Origin: DASVTR01 sp036382855
Lineage (GTDB): Bacteria; Acidobacteriota; Blastocatellia; Pyrinomonadales; Pyrinomonadaceae
DNA length: 64,000 bases
Direction: 5' to 3'
Assembly (NCBI GenBank): GCA_036382855.1
Contig: DASVPO010000025.1
Coordinates: 62,001-126,000, forward strand
Shown here: piece after piece, positions 16,299 to 24,871 of the stretch
How positions within the stretch are numbered: position 1 is the first letter of the stretch
How the letters are laid out: each line of letters opens with the position of its first letter
The notes under the pieces: model-generated
The model's database searches: none
What the model saw: the letters and a program-made list of their open reading frames with translations, nothing else
Told to the model about the DNA's origin: nothing
Position numbers and translations under genes: made by a program

Positions 16299-16766
16299 AT
16301 GAAGACTCAAAAGATTGCCATCGGCAGCGACCACGCTGGCTACGAAGCGAAGGAACTAGCGAAGCGCGAACTATCGGCGCTCGGTATGGAAGTCGTGGAC
16401 AAGGGCGCGCACACGCCCGGAAGCGTTGACTATCCTGACTTCGGCGCGGCGGTCGGGCGCGCGGTCGCAAGCGGCGAGGTCGAGCGCGGCATTCTCATCT
16501 GCGGCTCCGGCATAGGCATTTCGATGGCAGCCAACAAAATCGCCGGAGTGCGCGCGGCCCTCTGCTGGAATGAAGAGACAGCACGCCTCGCGCGCGAGCA
16601 CAACGACGCCAACATCCTCTGCTTCGGCGCACGCTTCATCGAACCCGCTCTGGCCGCACGCATGGTGCGCGTCTTCATGGAGACGGAGTTTGCGGCCGGT
16701 CGCCACGCCGCCCGCGTCGAGAAATTATCAAGGCTTGACGAAGCGAAAGAACAGGATAAAAGATAG
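16299..16766 (+). CDS. rpiB: Ribose-5-phosphate isomerase B
   Basis: 155 residues, ATG start. KIAIGSDHAGYEAKE at the N-terminus, the phosphate loop CGSGIGISMAANKIAGVRAA, and the following Cys in ALCWNEETARLAREHNDANI define the RpiB/LacAB family. It interconverts ribulose- and ribose-5-phosphate and completes the pentose phosphate functions of this cluster. It starts 27 bases after the transglycosylase stop. Confidence 0.95.
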   Translation: MKTQKIAIGSDHAGYEAKELAKRELSALGMEVVDKGAHTPGSVDYPDFGAAVGRAVASGEVERGILICGSGIGISMAANKIAGVRAALCWNEETARLAREHNDANILCFGARFIEPALAARMVRVFMETEFAAGRHAARVEKLSRLDEAKEQDKR

Positions 16767-16815
16767 TGCCGAACGACGCACAATGCCGTTATTGACTATG
16801 AGGGGATGATGCATC

Positions 16816-17382
16816 ATGTCAACTCAGCCGACTTATCATCTGACTCCCGAAGAATATTTAGCCATCGAGCGCAAGGCTGAATATAAGAGCGAGTATGTTG
16901 ACGGCGTGATGTATCAAATGGCAGGCGGGAGCGAAGCGCACAATCTGATTACAGGTAATGTCGTAACCGAGCTTAACGTCCAACTCAGAGACACGCCCTG
17001 CAAGGTTTATCCAAGCGACATGAAGGTGCGAGAGCCCGGCGGGAGAAAGTTTCATTATCCTGATGTCTCTGTCGTTTGCGGAGAAACTCAGTTTGCCGAC
17101 AAGAAAAAGGACGTTATTCTCAACCCCGTTTTAATCGTTGAAGTGCTGTCAGACAGCACGGCAGCTTACGACCGCGGCAAGAAATTTCAGTCGTACCAGC
17201 AGATAGAATCTTTACAGGAATACGTGCTCATCGCACAGGATGAACAGGTCGTGGAAAAGTTCGTCAGGCAGGCTGACGGTAGTTGGCGTTATACAAAGGT
17301 GGCAGACATGAATGAGAGCATCGCCTTCTCGTCTGTTAATTGCCAACTGGCCCTGAGAGACATCTACGCCAAAGTCATCTAG
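16816..17382 (+). CDS. Uma2 family endonuclease
   Basis: 188 residues, ATG start. LTPEEYLAIERKAEYKSEYV, the conserved Asp before FHYPDVSVVCGE, and NPVLIVEVLSDSTAAYDRGK (core ExK-type active site) identify the Uma2/DUF820 PD-(D/E)XK nuclease family. These genes are strongly amplified in cyanobacteria and some other phyla; their biological role is unclear. The gene looks lower in GC than its neighbours, which suggests lateral arrival. It sits between rpiB and the glycosidase with short gaps and no visible partner. Confidence 0.92.
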   Translation: MSTQPTYHLTPEEYLAIERKAEYKSEYVDGVMYQMAGGSEAHNLITGNVVTELNVQLRDTPCKVYPSDMKVREPGGRKFHYPDVSVVCGETQFADKKKDVILNPVLIVEVLSDSTAAYDRGKKFQSYQQIESLQEYVLIAQDEQVVEKFVRQADGSWRYTKVADMNESIAFSSVNCQLALRDIYAKVI

Positions 17383-17461
17383 AAAACCCCGGCGAACGTT
17401 TTCACGTTGCTCCTTCACCAAGTTCATTTATCTCTCGGCATCCATCCTTTATTTGCACACT

Positions 17462-20164
17462 ATGACCAAAGAGCAGGACAGGCTGCAAGAAGGCTTCGGA
17501 TTGCCGGATGCGCCGTGGAAGAAGCCGCTCGTGCCGTGGCGCAAGTGGGGACCGTATGTGTCCGAGCGCGCTTGGGGGACTGTGCGCGAGGATTACAGCG
17601 CGGACGGCGCGGCGTGGGACTATTTTCCGCATGACCTTGCGCGCTCGAAGGCGTATCGCTGGGGAGAGGATGGGCTGGCGGCGATTTGCGACCGCTATCA
17701 GGTGCTCATCTTCGCGCTCGCTCTGTGGAACGGGCGCGATGCAATCCTGAAAGAGCGGCTCTACGGGCTTGTGCCGGGTGAAGCGAATCATGGCGAGGAT
17801 GTTAAGGAGTACTATTTTTATCTGGATTCGACGCCGACACATTCCTACATGAAGTATCTGTACAAGTATCCGCAGAGCGCGTTTCCTTATATGCAGTTGA
17901 TTGAGGAGAACAGGCGGCGGCGCGGGATTGCGGGCAGTTCCGAGTATGAATTGATTGATACGGGCGTCTTTGACGAAGACCGCTACTTTGATGTCTTCGT
18001 GGAGTATGCGAAGGCCAGCCCGGAAGACATAGTGATTCGCATCGAGGCATTTAATCGCGGGCCGGAGGCGGCGGCGCTTCACATCCTGCCGCAACTCTGG
18101 TTTCGCAACACATGGAGTTGGGGAGCAGAAGCAAGGGCCGAGCCATGCATCCGCGTTGGGCCAACCGGCGACGGCTACAAATCACTCGAAGCAAGCGACG
18201 ATGCCGGCCGCAAACTCTCAAACCTGCCGTTTGAATATCAGGTGGGCCAGCGTTTTCTTTACGGCGAAGCGGATGGCGAACTGCTGTTCACGAATAACGA
18301 GACGAACGCGCCGCGCGTCTGGGGCGCTGGCGCGCAAAGCCGAACGACGCATGTGAAGGACGCCTTTCATCGTTACATTATTAATGGTGAGCAGTGCGTC
18401 AATCCGCGGGGCGTAGGCACGAAAGCCTGCTTTCATTATGCGAATCGTGTTATCGCTGCGGGCGGCTCAACGGTTGTGCGACTGCGTTTGACTGACGAAC
18501 TGTTGGTCCAGCCGTTAGCAAAGGTGGACGAAATAGTTGAGACGCGCAGCGCCGAAGCCGACGAGTTTTACGATTCAATTCATCCACCTGAGCTTACGGA
18601 AGACGAGCGGCGCATTCAAAGGCAGGCGCTCGCGGGCATGCTGTGGAGCAAGCAGATTTATCTCTATGACGTGAAGCTCTGGCTCGACGGCGACAATCCG
18701 CAGTCGCCGCCTCCGGCTTCGCGACGCGCGGGCCGCAACGTCCGCTGGCAACATCTGAACTCGATGCGCGTGCTCTCGATGCCGGACAAATGGGAGTATC
18801 CCTGGTTTGCGGCGTGGGATCTGGCGTTTCATTGTGTGCCGCTGACGCTGGTTGATGCGGAGTTTGCGAAGCAGCAATTATGGCTGCTGCTCTTCGAGCA
18901 GTTTCAGCATCCGAACGGGCAGATACCCGCCTACGAGTGGGAGTTTTCAGACCTCAATCCGCCCGTCCACGCCTGGGCCGTCTGGCGCGTCTACAACATG
19001 GACCGCATCCGAACGGGGCGCGCAGACCGCGCCTTCCTCGAACAATGCTTTCACAAGCTGCTGATCAATTTCACATGGTGGGTCAACAAGGTGGACCACG
19101 AAGGCAACAACGTCTTCGAGGGCGGATTTCTGGGTCTTGACAACATCACCGTGCTCGACCGCAGCCACGCTCTGCCTTCGGGTGCGCAGCTCGAACAATC
19201 TGACGCGACCGGCTGGATGGGCATGTTCTGTTTGAACCTGATGCGCATCGCGCTCGAACTCGCGAAGGAGAACAAGGCTTACGAAGCGCTCGCCACCAAG
19301 TTTTTTCAGCACTACATCTACGTCGGCGCGGCGATGAAGCACATGGGAGTCCTTGACCATCAACTCTACGACGAGAGCGACCAGTTCTTTTACGATGTGC
19401 TGCGCCAGCCCGACGGCTCTTACCACAAGTTTCGTGTTCGCTCGCTCGTCGGGTTGATTCCGCTCTACGCCGTCGAGCGCCTTGAAGAGGATTGGATTGA
19501 GCCGTTCGCAGAGTTTCGCTCCAACCTGCATTGGTTCATCAAAAACCGTCGGGAGTTGGTCGAGGAATGCTTGACGACCATCGAGCGCGAAGACGGAAAA
19601 CGCGTCCACGTTCTTTCAATCGTCAACCCCGAACAGATGCGACACCTCTTGGAACGCATGTGGGATCCCGAAGAGTTTCGCTCGCCTTACGGCCTGCGCA
19701 GCCTCTCCAAGTATCACGAGCATCATCCGTTCGTCTTCGGCGGAAGCTCTGTTGCTTATGAGCCTGCCGAAAGCCTTGAGATGCTCAAGGGCGGAAACTC
19801 CAACTGGCGTGGGCCAATCTGGTTTCCGACCACGTTTATGATGATCGAGGCGTTGCGCAAGCTCGGCACGGCCTACGGGCCGCTCTTCACAATTCAGAGT
19901 CCCGTTGAAGGCGAAGGCCGGATTACTCTCAAGGAGATGGCCGCTGGCTTTGCCGCTCGCCTGCTCTCCATCTACAAGCGCGATGGCAACGGACGGCGCG
20001 CTGTCTACGAAGGTCTGAGAAAATTTCAGGAAGACCCACACTGGCGCGACCTGCTGCTCTTCTATGAATTCTTCCACGGCGACACGGGACGCGGCCTCGG
20101 CGCTTCGCATCAAACAGGCTGGACGGGCCTCGTCGCTTCATTGATAGACGAGTGGAGAAGATGA
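17462..20164 (+). CDS. Cytosolic MGH1/GH63-like glycoside hydrolase
   Basis: 900 residues from the ATG at 17462 (MTKEQDRL); the frame also opens at a TTG nine bases earlier. No signal peptide. The C-terminal half is an (alpha/alpha)6 barrel of the mannosylglycerate hydrolase/GH63 glucosidase type, with WAAWDLAFHCVPL preceded by PDKWEYPWF, FSDLNPPVHAWAVW, and GGNSNWRGPIWFPTTFMM. The N-terminal half is beta-rich with conserved aromatic residues. Likely substrates are alpha-glucosides, such as compatible-solute or trehalose-type sugars; specificity is not readable. The nearby glucokinase cluster would use the released glucose. It has a small gap from Uma2 and is followed by 120 bases with a single heptamer-like arm. 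Confidence 0.87.
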   Translation: MTKEQDRLQEGFGLPDAPWKKPLVPWRKWGPYVSERAWGTVREDYSADGAAWDYFPHDLARSKAYRWGEDGLAAICDRYQVLIFALALWNGRDAILKERLYGLVPGEANHGEDVKEYYFYLDSTPTHSYMKYLYKYPQSAFPYMQLIEENRRRRGIAGSSEYELIDTGVFDEDRYFDVFVEYAKASPEDIVIRIEAFNRGPEAAALHILPQLWFRNTWSWGAEARAEPCIRVGPTGDGYKSLEASDDAGRKLSNLPFEYQVGQRFLYGEADGELLFTNNETNAPRVWGAGAQSRTTHVKDAFHRYIINGEQCVNPRGVGTKACFHYANRVIAAGGSTVVRLRLTDELLVQPLAKVDEIVETRSAEADEFYDSIHPPELTEDERRIQRQALAGMLWSKQIYLYDVKLWLDGDNPQSPPPASRRAGRNVRWQHLNSMRVLSMPDKWEYPWFAAWDLAFHCVPLTLVDAEFAKQQLWLLLFEQFQHPNGQIPAYEWEFSDLNPPVHAWAVWRVYNMDRIRTGRADRAFLEQCFHKLLINFTWWVNKVDHEGNNVFEGGFLGLDNITVLDRSHALPSGAQLEQSDATGWMGMFCLNLMRIALELAKENKAYEALATKFFQHYIYVGAAMKHMGVLDHQLYDESDQFFYDVLRQPDGSYHKFRVRSLVGLIPLYAVERLEEDWIEPFAEFRSNLHWFIKNRRELVEECLTTIEREDGKRVHVLSIVNPEQMRHLLERMWDPEEFRSPYGLRSLSKYHEHHPFVFGGSSVAYEPAESLEMLKGGNSNWRGPIWFPTTFMMIEALRKLGTAYGPLFTIQSPVEGEGRITLKEMAAGFAARLLSIYKRDGNGRRAVYEGLRKFQEDPHWRDLLLFYEFFHGDTGRGLGASHQTGWTGLVASLIDEWRR

Positions 20165-20203
20165 ACGCCACGGATGCTGGATGATGGTGTATGATGAAAG
20201 CTC
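20163..20203. repeat. Single heptamer-like arm (possible half hairpin)
   Basis: Units related to GGATGAT/TATGATG follow the glycosidase stop. No matching right arm is evident before the next gene at 20286, so it may be a decayed copy. Confidence 0.4.
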
Positions 20204-20285
20204 GGCTATTAAAAAAGTTGGAGAGGTAAGCTTCCATGGTTTATCTTTCCTGCCTTCTAATTATTCTTAACACAGGGAGAATTTA

Positions 20286-20921
20286 ATGAGCTCAAGAGCA
20301 TTGATTAGTTTCTACAAATTCGGTCAAGGGGCTTTGGCGTTCGTGCTGGTGGCGGCGCTGCTCTTGTGGCCTGTGCGTGTGAACGCCTGCGCGTGCTGCT
20401 CGGAGGAAGGGACTTGGGCCGAGTGGACTGAGCCGTTCGACTCGTCCGAGTTGGAAGAACTCGCCCGGCTGAAATTCGCTGAAGTTGCCAACGCTTACGC
20501 GAACGCGGAGGGCGAAGTGGGCGAAGAGATAGCCGGCAGCTTCTACGGCGAGTATTCCATCTCGCTCTCAAAGCGGCAGGCACGCCGCTGGGATTTGCGG
20601 TTCAGAGATAAGCAGGGACGCACAGGCACGCTGACCCTGACCGTTCCCAGTACGCTGACGGAATTTCAGGTTGACCCGCAGGACGGACAGAAGAGCGCTG
20701 GCGGCGGCCCTTTGCTCTACAAGGAATGGCGCTTGACAGGCACGGTCGCCGCCACTGGCATCTTCAGGCGCGGCAACACGCAGCAGACGAGATATCGCCT
20801 TATCTTGCAGGGACGCGGCAATGCCTGCACGAGCGCAGACATGTTTGAGAGTTGGACGCTCCAAATCTTCGGCCCGCGCACCTCCTATTCGTTCTACGGC
20901 AAATTTAAAAAGCTCGCTTAA
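20286..20921 (+). CDS. Secreted protein of unknown function
   Basis: 211 residues; ATG preceded by CAGGGAG. A hydrophobic segment at about 15-32 with NACACC afterwards fits a signal peptide or anchor. The body is acidic then beta-rich, with YSISLSKRQARRWDLRFRD and TGTLTLTVPSTLTEF, and a C-terminal strand region ending YSFYGKFKKLA. I do not recognise the family. It stands alone between the glycosidase and the pilS-like kinase. Confidence 0.75.
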   Translation: MSSRALISFYKFGQGALAFVLVAALLLWPVRVNACACCSEEGTWAEWTEPFDSSELEELARLKFAEVANAYANAEGEVGEEIAGSFYGEYSISLSKRQARRWDLRFRDKQGRTGTLTLTVPSTLTEFQVDPQDGQKSAGGGPLLYKEWRLTGTVAATGIFRRGNTQQTRYRLILQGRGNACTSADMFESWTLQIFGPRTSYSFYGKFKKLA

Positions 20922-21019
20922 GAGAGGTCCGGCGAGCCTAAGGCCGCGCGCTTTTCCTTTTCGCTTTCCTGATGAATCGCTGCCCTCTCGCGCGGCCTAT
21001 GTGATACGCTTCCGTTGCG

Positions 21020-22708
21020 ATGTCGGAGAGTGTGCAGAAAGCGGCGCGACAGGGTGTGCGCGGTCAGCGCCTCTGGTGGCTGATTGTCGGGCGATTAGCC
21101 ATCGCCGTTGTCCTATTGCTTCTGGCGGGCGCGCAGTGGTCGCGAGAGCAGTTGGGCAGCGCCGGGCGCGGAGCGTTGACGATTTTCTTCGTCGTCCTGA
21201 TTCTCTCCCCGCTCTACGCCGTCATGCTGCGTTTCTCTGGGCGGCTGAGAGTTCAGGCTGGCGCACAGTTGTTGATAGACGTGCTGCTCGTCACCTGGCT
21301 CGTCTGGGTGACGGGCGATATACACTCGCCCTACGCCGCCCTCTACATCATCATCATCTCCGTCGCCAGTATCTTCCTTGGCCCACGCGGCGCGCTCATC
21401 TCTGCTGTCGGCTGCGCGCTTGCCTTCACGCTCATCACCATCGCGATAACAATCGGCGCGGTCGCTCCCTACACACGCAATCCGGCCGAAGCCAACACGA
21501 TAGACGCCGTGCAGGCCATCGGTCTTAACGACATAGCGTTTCTCGTCGTCGGTCTTCTGGCGGCGCGGCTGGCCGAACGGCAGTCGCGTTCCGATGTCGA
21601 GTTGATAGCGACGACGCAGACGCTTGCTAACCTGCGTGCGCTGCATGAACGCATCGTCGAGTCAATCCGCTCGGGCGTCGTCACGACGGATCTGCGCGGC
21701 CGCATCTATACCTTCAACGCAGCCGCCGAAGAGATTACAGGCTACGAGGCCGAAGACATTCGCGGTCAGGAGGCTTCCATTCTCTTCGGAGAGCTCTCAA
21801 CGCGCATAGAGGTTTCCATGCGCGCGGCGGAAGCGGGCGACACCAGCCCGCGCTTTGAATCCGACTGTCTCACACCCGAAGGCCACATACGCCGCCTCGG
21901 CTACAGCATCTTTCCCCTCTCCACAGAATCCGGCGAACACACTGGCCTCGTCATCACTTTTCAGGACTTAACGGAAGTGCGCGCTCTTGAAGAGACTTCG
22001 CGGCGGCAGGACAGGCTCGCCGCAGTCGGGCGCGTCGCGGCCTCCATCGCACACGAGATTAGAAATCCGCTCGCGGCCATGCGCGGCTCGATTCAAGTCC
22101 TGCGTTCAGAGACTGCGAACGATTCCTCGCAGGCCGAGTTGATGGAGATTATCCTGCGCGAGTCTGACCGCCTGAACCGCATCATCACTGACTACTTAAC
22201 CTACGCGCGCCAGCGTTCCAACGTGCTCGCGAGCGTTGACATACGCGACCTGCTTCACGAGACCTTCACGCTCCTGCGCCACAGCCCCGAGATAAGCGCA
22301 GACCACGTTCTCGAAGAGGATTTGCCCGCGGAGCCTGCGTTGGCCCAGGCGGACGCCGCGCAGCTCCGGCAGGTCTTCTGGAATCTGGCGCGCAATGCCC
22401 TGCAAGCCATGGATGGCGGCGGAACTCTGCGCGCCGAACTGCGCCGCACGAGCGCCAGCCGCCTGCGCATCACCTTCGATGATACGGGCCGCGGCATGAC
22501 GCCCGAACAGGTCGAACGCCTCTTCGAGCCTTTCTCTTCAACGACAGGCGGAACCGGCCTCGGCCTCTCGATTGTCTATCAGATCATCCGCGACCACGGT
22601 GGTACAATCAACGTCCGCAGCCGCGAAGGACAGGGCACGACCATCGCCATCGAACTACCTTCGGAAAGCAGGAGTCAGGAGTCAGGATTCAGGATTCAGG
22701 AGGAATAA
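21020..22708 (+). CDS. pilS: PilS-like sensor histidine kinase (membrane, PAS)
   Basis: 562 residues, ATG start. Several hydrophobic helices occupy about 25-190, as in PilS. A PAS domain (about 215-320; VTTDLRGRIYTFNAAAEEITGY) precedes the HisKA domain with the phospho-acceptor in VAASIAHEIRNPLAAMRGS (His near 345) and a HATPase with NALQAMDGGG, GRGMTPEQVERLFEPF and GTGLGLSIV. The last dozen residues (SRSQESGFRIQEE) are encoded by the left heptamer arm of the element downstream, so the original C-terminus was probably changed by it. The partner regulator at 23172 and the pilin genes beyond support a PilS role. Confidence 0.88.
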   Translation: MSESVQKAARQGVRGQRLWWLIVGRLAIAVVLLLLAGAQWSREQLGSAGRGALTIFFVVLILSPLYAVMLRFSGRLRVQAGAQLLIDVLLVTWLVWVTGDIHSPYAALYIIIISVASIFLGPRGALISAVGCALAFTLITIAITIGAVAPYTRNPAEANTIDAVQAIGLNDIAFLVVGLLAARLAERQSRSDVELIATTQTLANLRALHERIVESIRSGVVTTDLRGRIYTFNAAAEEITGYEAEDIRGQEASILFGELSTRIEVSMRAAEAGDTSPRFESDCLTPEGHIRRLGYSIFPLSTESGEHTGLVITFQDLTEVRALEETSRRQDRLAAVGRVAASIAHEIRNPLAAMRGSIQVLRSETANDSSQAELMEIILRESDRLNRIITDYLTYARQRSNVLASVDIRDLLHETFTLLRHSPEISADHVLEEDLPAEPALAQADAAQLRQVFWNLARNALQAMDGGGTLRAELRRTSASRLRITFDDTGRGMTPEQVERLFEPFSSTTGGTGLGLSIVYQIIRDHGGTINVRSREGQGTTIAIELPSESRSQESGFRIQEE

Positions 22709-22756
22709 GCAGCCACCAATTTTGGTTATATGTTTATTCTGCGCAACACGGATGCA

Positions 22757-22762
22757 TATAAT
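22757..22762 (+). promoter_or_regulatory. Possible -10 box of the four-helix-bundle gene
   Basis: A perfect TATAAT six bases before the ATG at 22768. The expected start point would lie at or very near the ATG, giving a leaderless transcript. No good -35 is seen. If real, the enclosed gene carries its own promoter. Confidence 0.3.
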
Positions 22763-22767
22763 TGAAG

Positions 22768-23142
22768 ATGGAAAGAGCACCGGCGAAAACTTTTCAGCAT
22801 TTGATTGTCTGGCAGAAGGCGCATCAATTCGTGCTGGCGGTTTATCATTACAGCGATTATTTTCCACAAAAAGAGGTTTATAGCTTAACATCACAACTCA
22901 GACGAGCAGCCTTTTCGATTCCCGCGAACATAGCGGAGGGTTTCAGGGAGAGAACCAAGGCTGACAGAGTTCGTTATCTAAACATCGCGCAGGGCTCTCT
23001 TGAAGAGTGTCGCTACTACTTGATACTGGCGAAAGACCTCGGTTATGGTGACAATCAACAACTGATGCCGCAGCTTGAAGAAGTCAGCAAGCTGCTGGAA
23101 GAATATAGCGCGGCCACTCTGGCCGACGATTCTGACTCCTGA
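22768..23142 (+). CDS. Four-helix-bundle protein (S23/IVP family)
   Basis: 124 residues from the ATG at 22768. FQHLIVWQKAHQFVLAVY, then YSLTSQLRRAAFSIPANIAE, GFRERTKADRVRYLNIAQGS and LEECRYYLILAKDLGY are the full signature of the family first seen as ORFs in 23S rRNA intervening sequences; Avd of diversity-generating retroelements has the same fold. The family is basic and thought to bind nucleic acid; the role of stand-alone members is unknown. The gene separates pilS from pilR and is enclosed by inverted heptamer arrays. Its last residues (DDSDS) and stop lie in the right arm. Base composition is lower in GC than its neighbours. Confidence 0.93.
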   Translation: MERAPAKTFQHLIVWQKAHQFVLAVYHYSDYFPQKEVYSLTSQLRRAAFSIPANIAEGFRERTKADRVRYLNIAQGSLEECRYYLILAKDLGYGDNQQLMPQLEEVSKLLEEYSAATLADDSDS

Positions 23143-23171
23143 CTCCCGGCTCCTGACTTCTGCATTGAGTT

Positions 23172-24605
23172 ATGTCTAAGCTTCTGATAGTTGACGACGA
23201 ACAGGGCATGCGGCAGCTCTTGACGATTGTCTTCGAGCGCGCCGGTCACAGCGTGCGCGCCGCAGAGAACGGACGCCGCGCCCTCGAATTGCTGCGTGCC
23301 GAACCCGCAGAGTTGATTATCTCCGACGTGAAGATGCCCGACATGGGCGGCATTGAACTACTGCGCGCGGCCAGAGAGTTGATGCCGGACGTGGCCGTCG
23401 TGATGATGACGGCGTTTGCGACCGTCGAGACGGCGCGCGAGGCTTTCAAGCTCGGCGCGGATGATTTCATACAGAAGCCTTTCGACATCGAAGAGATGAA
23501 AATTCTCGTCTCTAAGATTCTCGAAAAGCTGGCGCTGAGGCAGGAGAACGAGCAGCTTAAGACGGAAGTCGAACTGCTCATCAAAGAGCAGCGCGAGCGC
23601 GGCAATCTGGGCAACATCATCGGTCGCTCCGAGAAGATGCAGGCCGTCTACCAGATGATTGAGACGGTCGCAGGTGTGCAGTCAACCATTCTTATTACGG
23701 GCGAATCAGGCACGGGTAAAGAGTTGGTTGCACGCGCCATTCACGACCTCAGCCCCCGCGCCGAAAAACCGTTCGTCTCGATTAACTGCGGCGCGTTCAC
23801 CGAAACCCTGCTCGAAAGTGAACTCTTCGGCTACGTCAAAGGAGCGTTCACAGGCGCAAACACCAACCGCAAGGGACTCTTTGAAGCCGCGCACAGGGGC
23901 ACTATCTTTCTCGACGAAATCGGGGAGATGTCTTCGGCTATGCAGGTGAAGCTGCTGCGCGTGTTGCAGGAGCGGAAGGTGCGGCCCGTCGGCGCGCATC
24001 AGGAGATAGAGATAGACACGCGCGTTATCGCTGCGACCAATCGCGATCTGGCCGCGATGGTCAAAGACGGCTCTTTCCGCGAAGACCTCTTCTACCGTAT
24101 CTCCGTCATTCCCATCGAGCTTCCGCCCCTGCGCGAGAGAAGCGACGACGTGAAACAACTGACCGAACACTTCGTCAGTAAATTCTGCACGCAGGCGGGC
24201 CGCTCGCTCAGCATCTCGCCAAGAGCCTTGAGCCTGCTCGAAGCCTACTCCTGGCCGGGCAACGTGCGCGAGCTTGAGCACACGATTGAGCGAGCCGTCG
24301 CGCTCGAACGCACAGACTCCATACAACCCGAACGCCTGCCCGAACAGATCACAAACTACAATCCGGCGCGCGTCGCCTCCGCTCTCGATCTACCCGAAGA
24401 GGGACTCAACATCGCCGCGCACCTCGAACATCTGGAAAAGACCTACGTGCTCGAAGCCCTGCGCCGCACAGGCGGCAACCAGACGCGCGCCGCAGAACTT
24501 CTCCATCTCTCCGTCCGCTCGCTTCGTCATCTCTTAGACAAACACGGCATCCGCAACCTGACTGCGCAACTACGCGACTCCGCAGCACGCGGCGCAGCCG
24601 AATAA
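23172..24605 (+). CDS. pilR: PilR-like sigma54-dependent response regulator
   Basis: 477 residues, ATG start. Receiver domain (about 1-120) with phospho-Asp in IISDVKMPD; AAA+ domain with Walker A GESGTGKE, the sigma54-contacting GAFTGA loop and DEIGEMS; C-terminal Fis-type helix-turn-helix in GGNQTRAAELLHLSVRSLRH. It activates sigma54 promoters. A good -24/-12 site lies 180 bases downstream, in front of a pilin gene, which supports the PilR assignment over general NtrC. The gene starts directly after the right arm of the four-helix-bundle element, so its link to pilS was interrupted by that element. Confidence 0.92.
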   Translation: MSKLLIVDDEQGMRQLLTIVFERAGHSVRAAENGRRALELLRAEPAELIISDVKMPDMGGIELLRAARELMPDVAVVMMTAFATVETAREAFKLGADDFIQKPFDIEEMKILVSKILEKLALRQENEQLKTEVELLIKEQRERGNLGNIIGRSEKMQAVYQMIETVAGVQSTILITGESGTGKELVARAIHDLSPRAEKPFVSINCGAFTETLLESELFGYVKGAFTGANTNRKGLFEAAHRGTIFLDEIGEMSSAMQVKLLRVLQERKVRPVGAHQEIEIDTRVIAATNRDLAAMVKDGSFREDLFYRISVIPIELPPLRERSDDVKQLTEHFVSKFCTQAGRSLSISPRALSLLEAYSWPGNVRELEHTIERAVALERTDSIQPERLPEQITNYNPARVASALDLPEEGLNIAAHLEHLEKTYVLEALRRTGGNQTRAAELLHLSVRSLRHLLDKHGIRNLTAQLRDSAARGAAE

Positions 24606-24689
24606 GAACGACGCTACTAACTAACGAGCGAGGATGCACGGACTAACGGGCTAAGCACCAAGAGCTTGCCTGTCATCCTTGTGCTCATC

Positions 24690-24760
24690 TTTGCGCGCTC
24701 TGCGTTCATCTTCATCGTCACAGTTGATAACCGGCGCGTTCTGCGTTCATCTTTGCGCAT
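24690..24760. repeat. Short direct repeats in the pilR-pilin gap
   Basis: TCTGCGTTCATCTT occurs at about 24700 and again at about 24740, with related TCATCTTTGCGC pieces. They resemble the heptamer arrays but without a clear inverted arrangement. Confidence 0.5.
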
Positions 24761-24839
24761 TGGCAGTCAGAGTGACCTTTCATCTTGGCATAATCGTTGC
24801 AAGATGACCGGCTGATGTCGGTCTTCGCCGGTTATCAAC
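24723..24839. repeat. 14-bp perfect inverted repeat flanking the pilin promoter
   Basis: GTTGATAACCGGCG at 24723-24736 and its exact reverse complement at 24826-24839 bracket the sigma54 promoter. The right copy falls in the expected 5' leader of the pilin mRNA. It could be a paired regulator-binding site or a trace of rearrangement. Confidence 0.75.
24786..24801 (+). promoter_or_regulatory. Sigma54 (-24/-12) promoter of the pilin gene
   Basis: TGGCATAATCGTTGCA matches the RpoN consensus, with GG and GC exactly 10 bases apart. The start point would be near 24813, leaving about 60 bases of leader to the ATG at 24872. The PilR-like activator encoded just upstream is the natural partner. Confidence 0.8.
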
Positions 24840-24871
24840 TTTGACGACGAATTGGTTACTTAACAAAACTC

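Larger units (their letters stand above)
22671..23165. mobile_element. Candidate element: four-helix-bundle gene between inverted heptamer arrays
   Basis: The left arm, about 22671-22706, is AGGAGTC/AGGATTC units. The right arm, about 23128-23165, is TGACTCC/CTGACTT units ending TTCTGCATT. The right arm read in reverse complement matches the left in about 28 of 33 positions. The enclosed ~420 bases hold one small gene and are AT-richer than the flanking kinase and regulator genes. The left arm supplies the pilS stop region; the right arm supplies the stop of the enclosed gene. No target-site duplication could be confirmed by eye. Confidence 0.6.

Noticed and set aside
16816..17382. Uma2 gene as part of the heptamer-array element system
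   Set aside because: No heptamer arrays flank it, despite its AT-richer composition.
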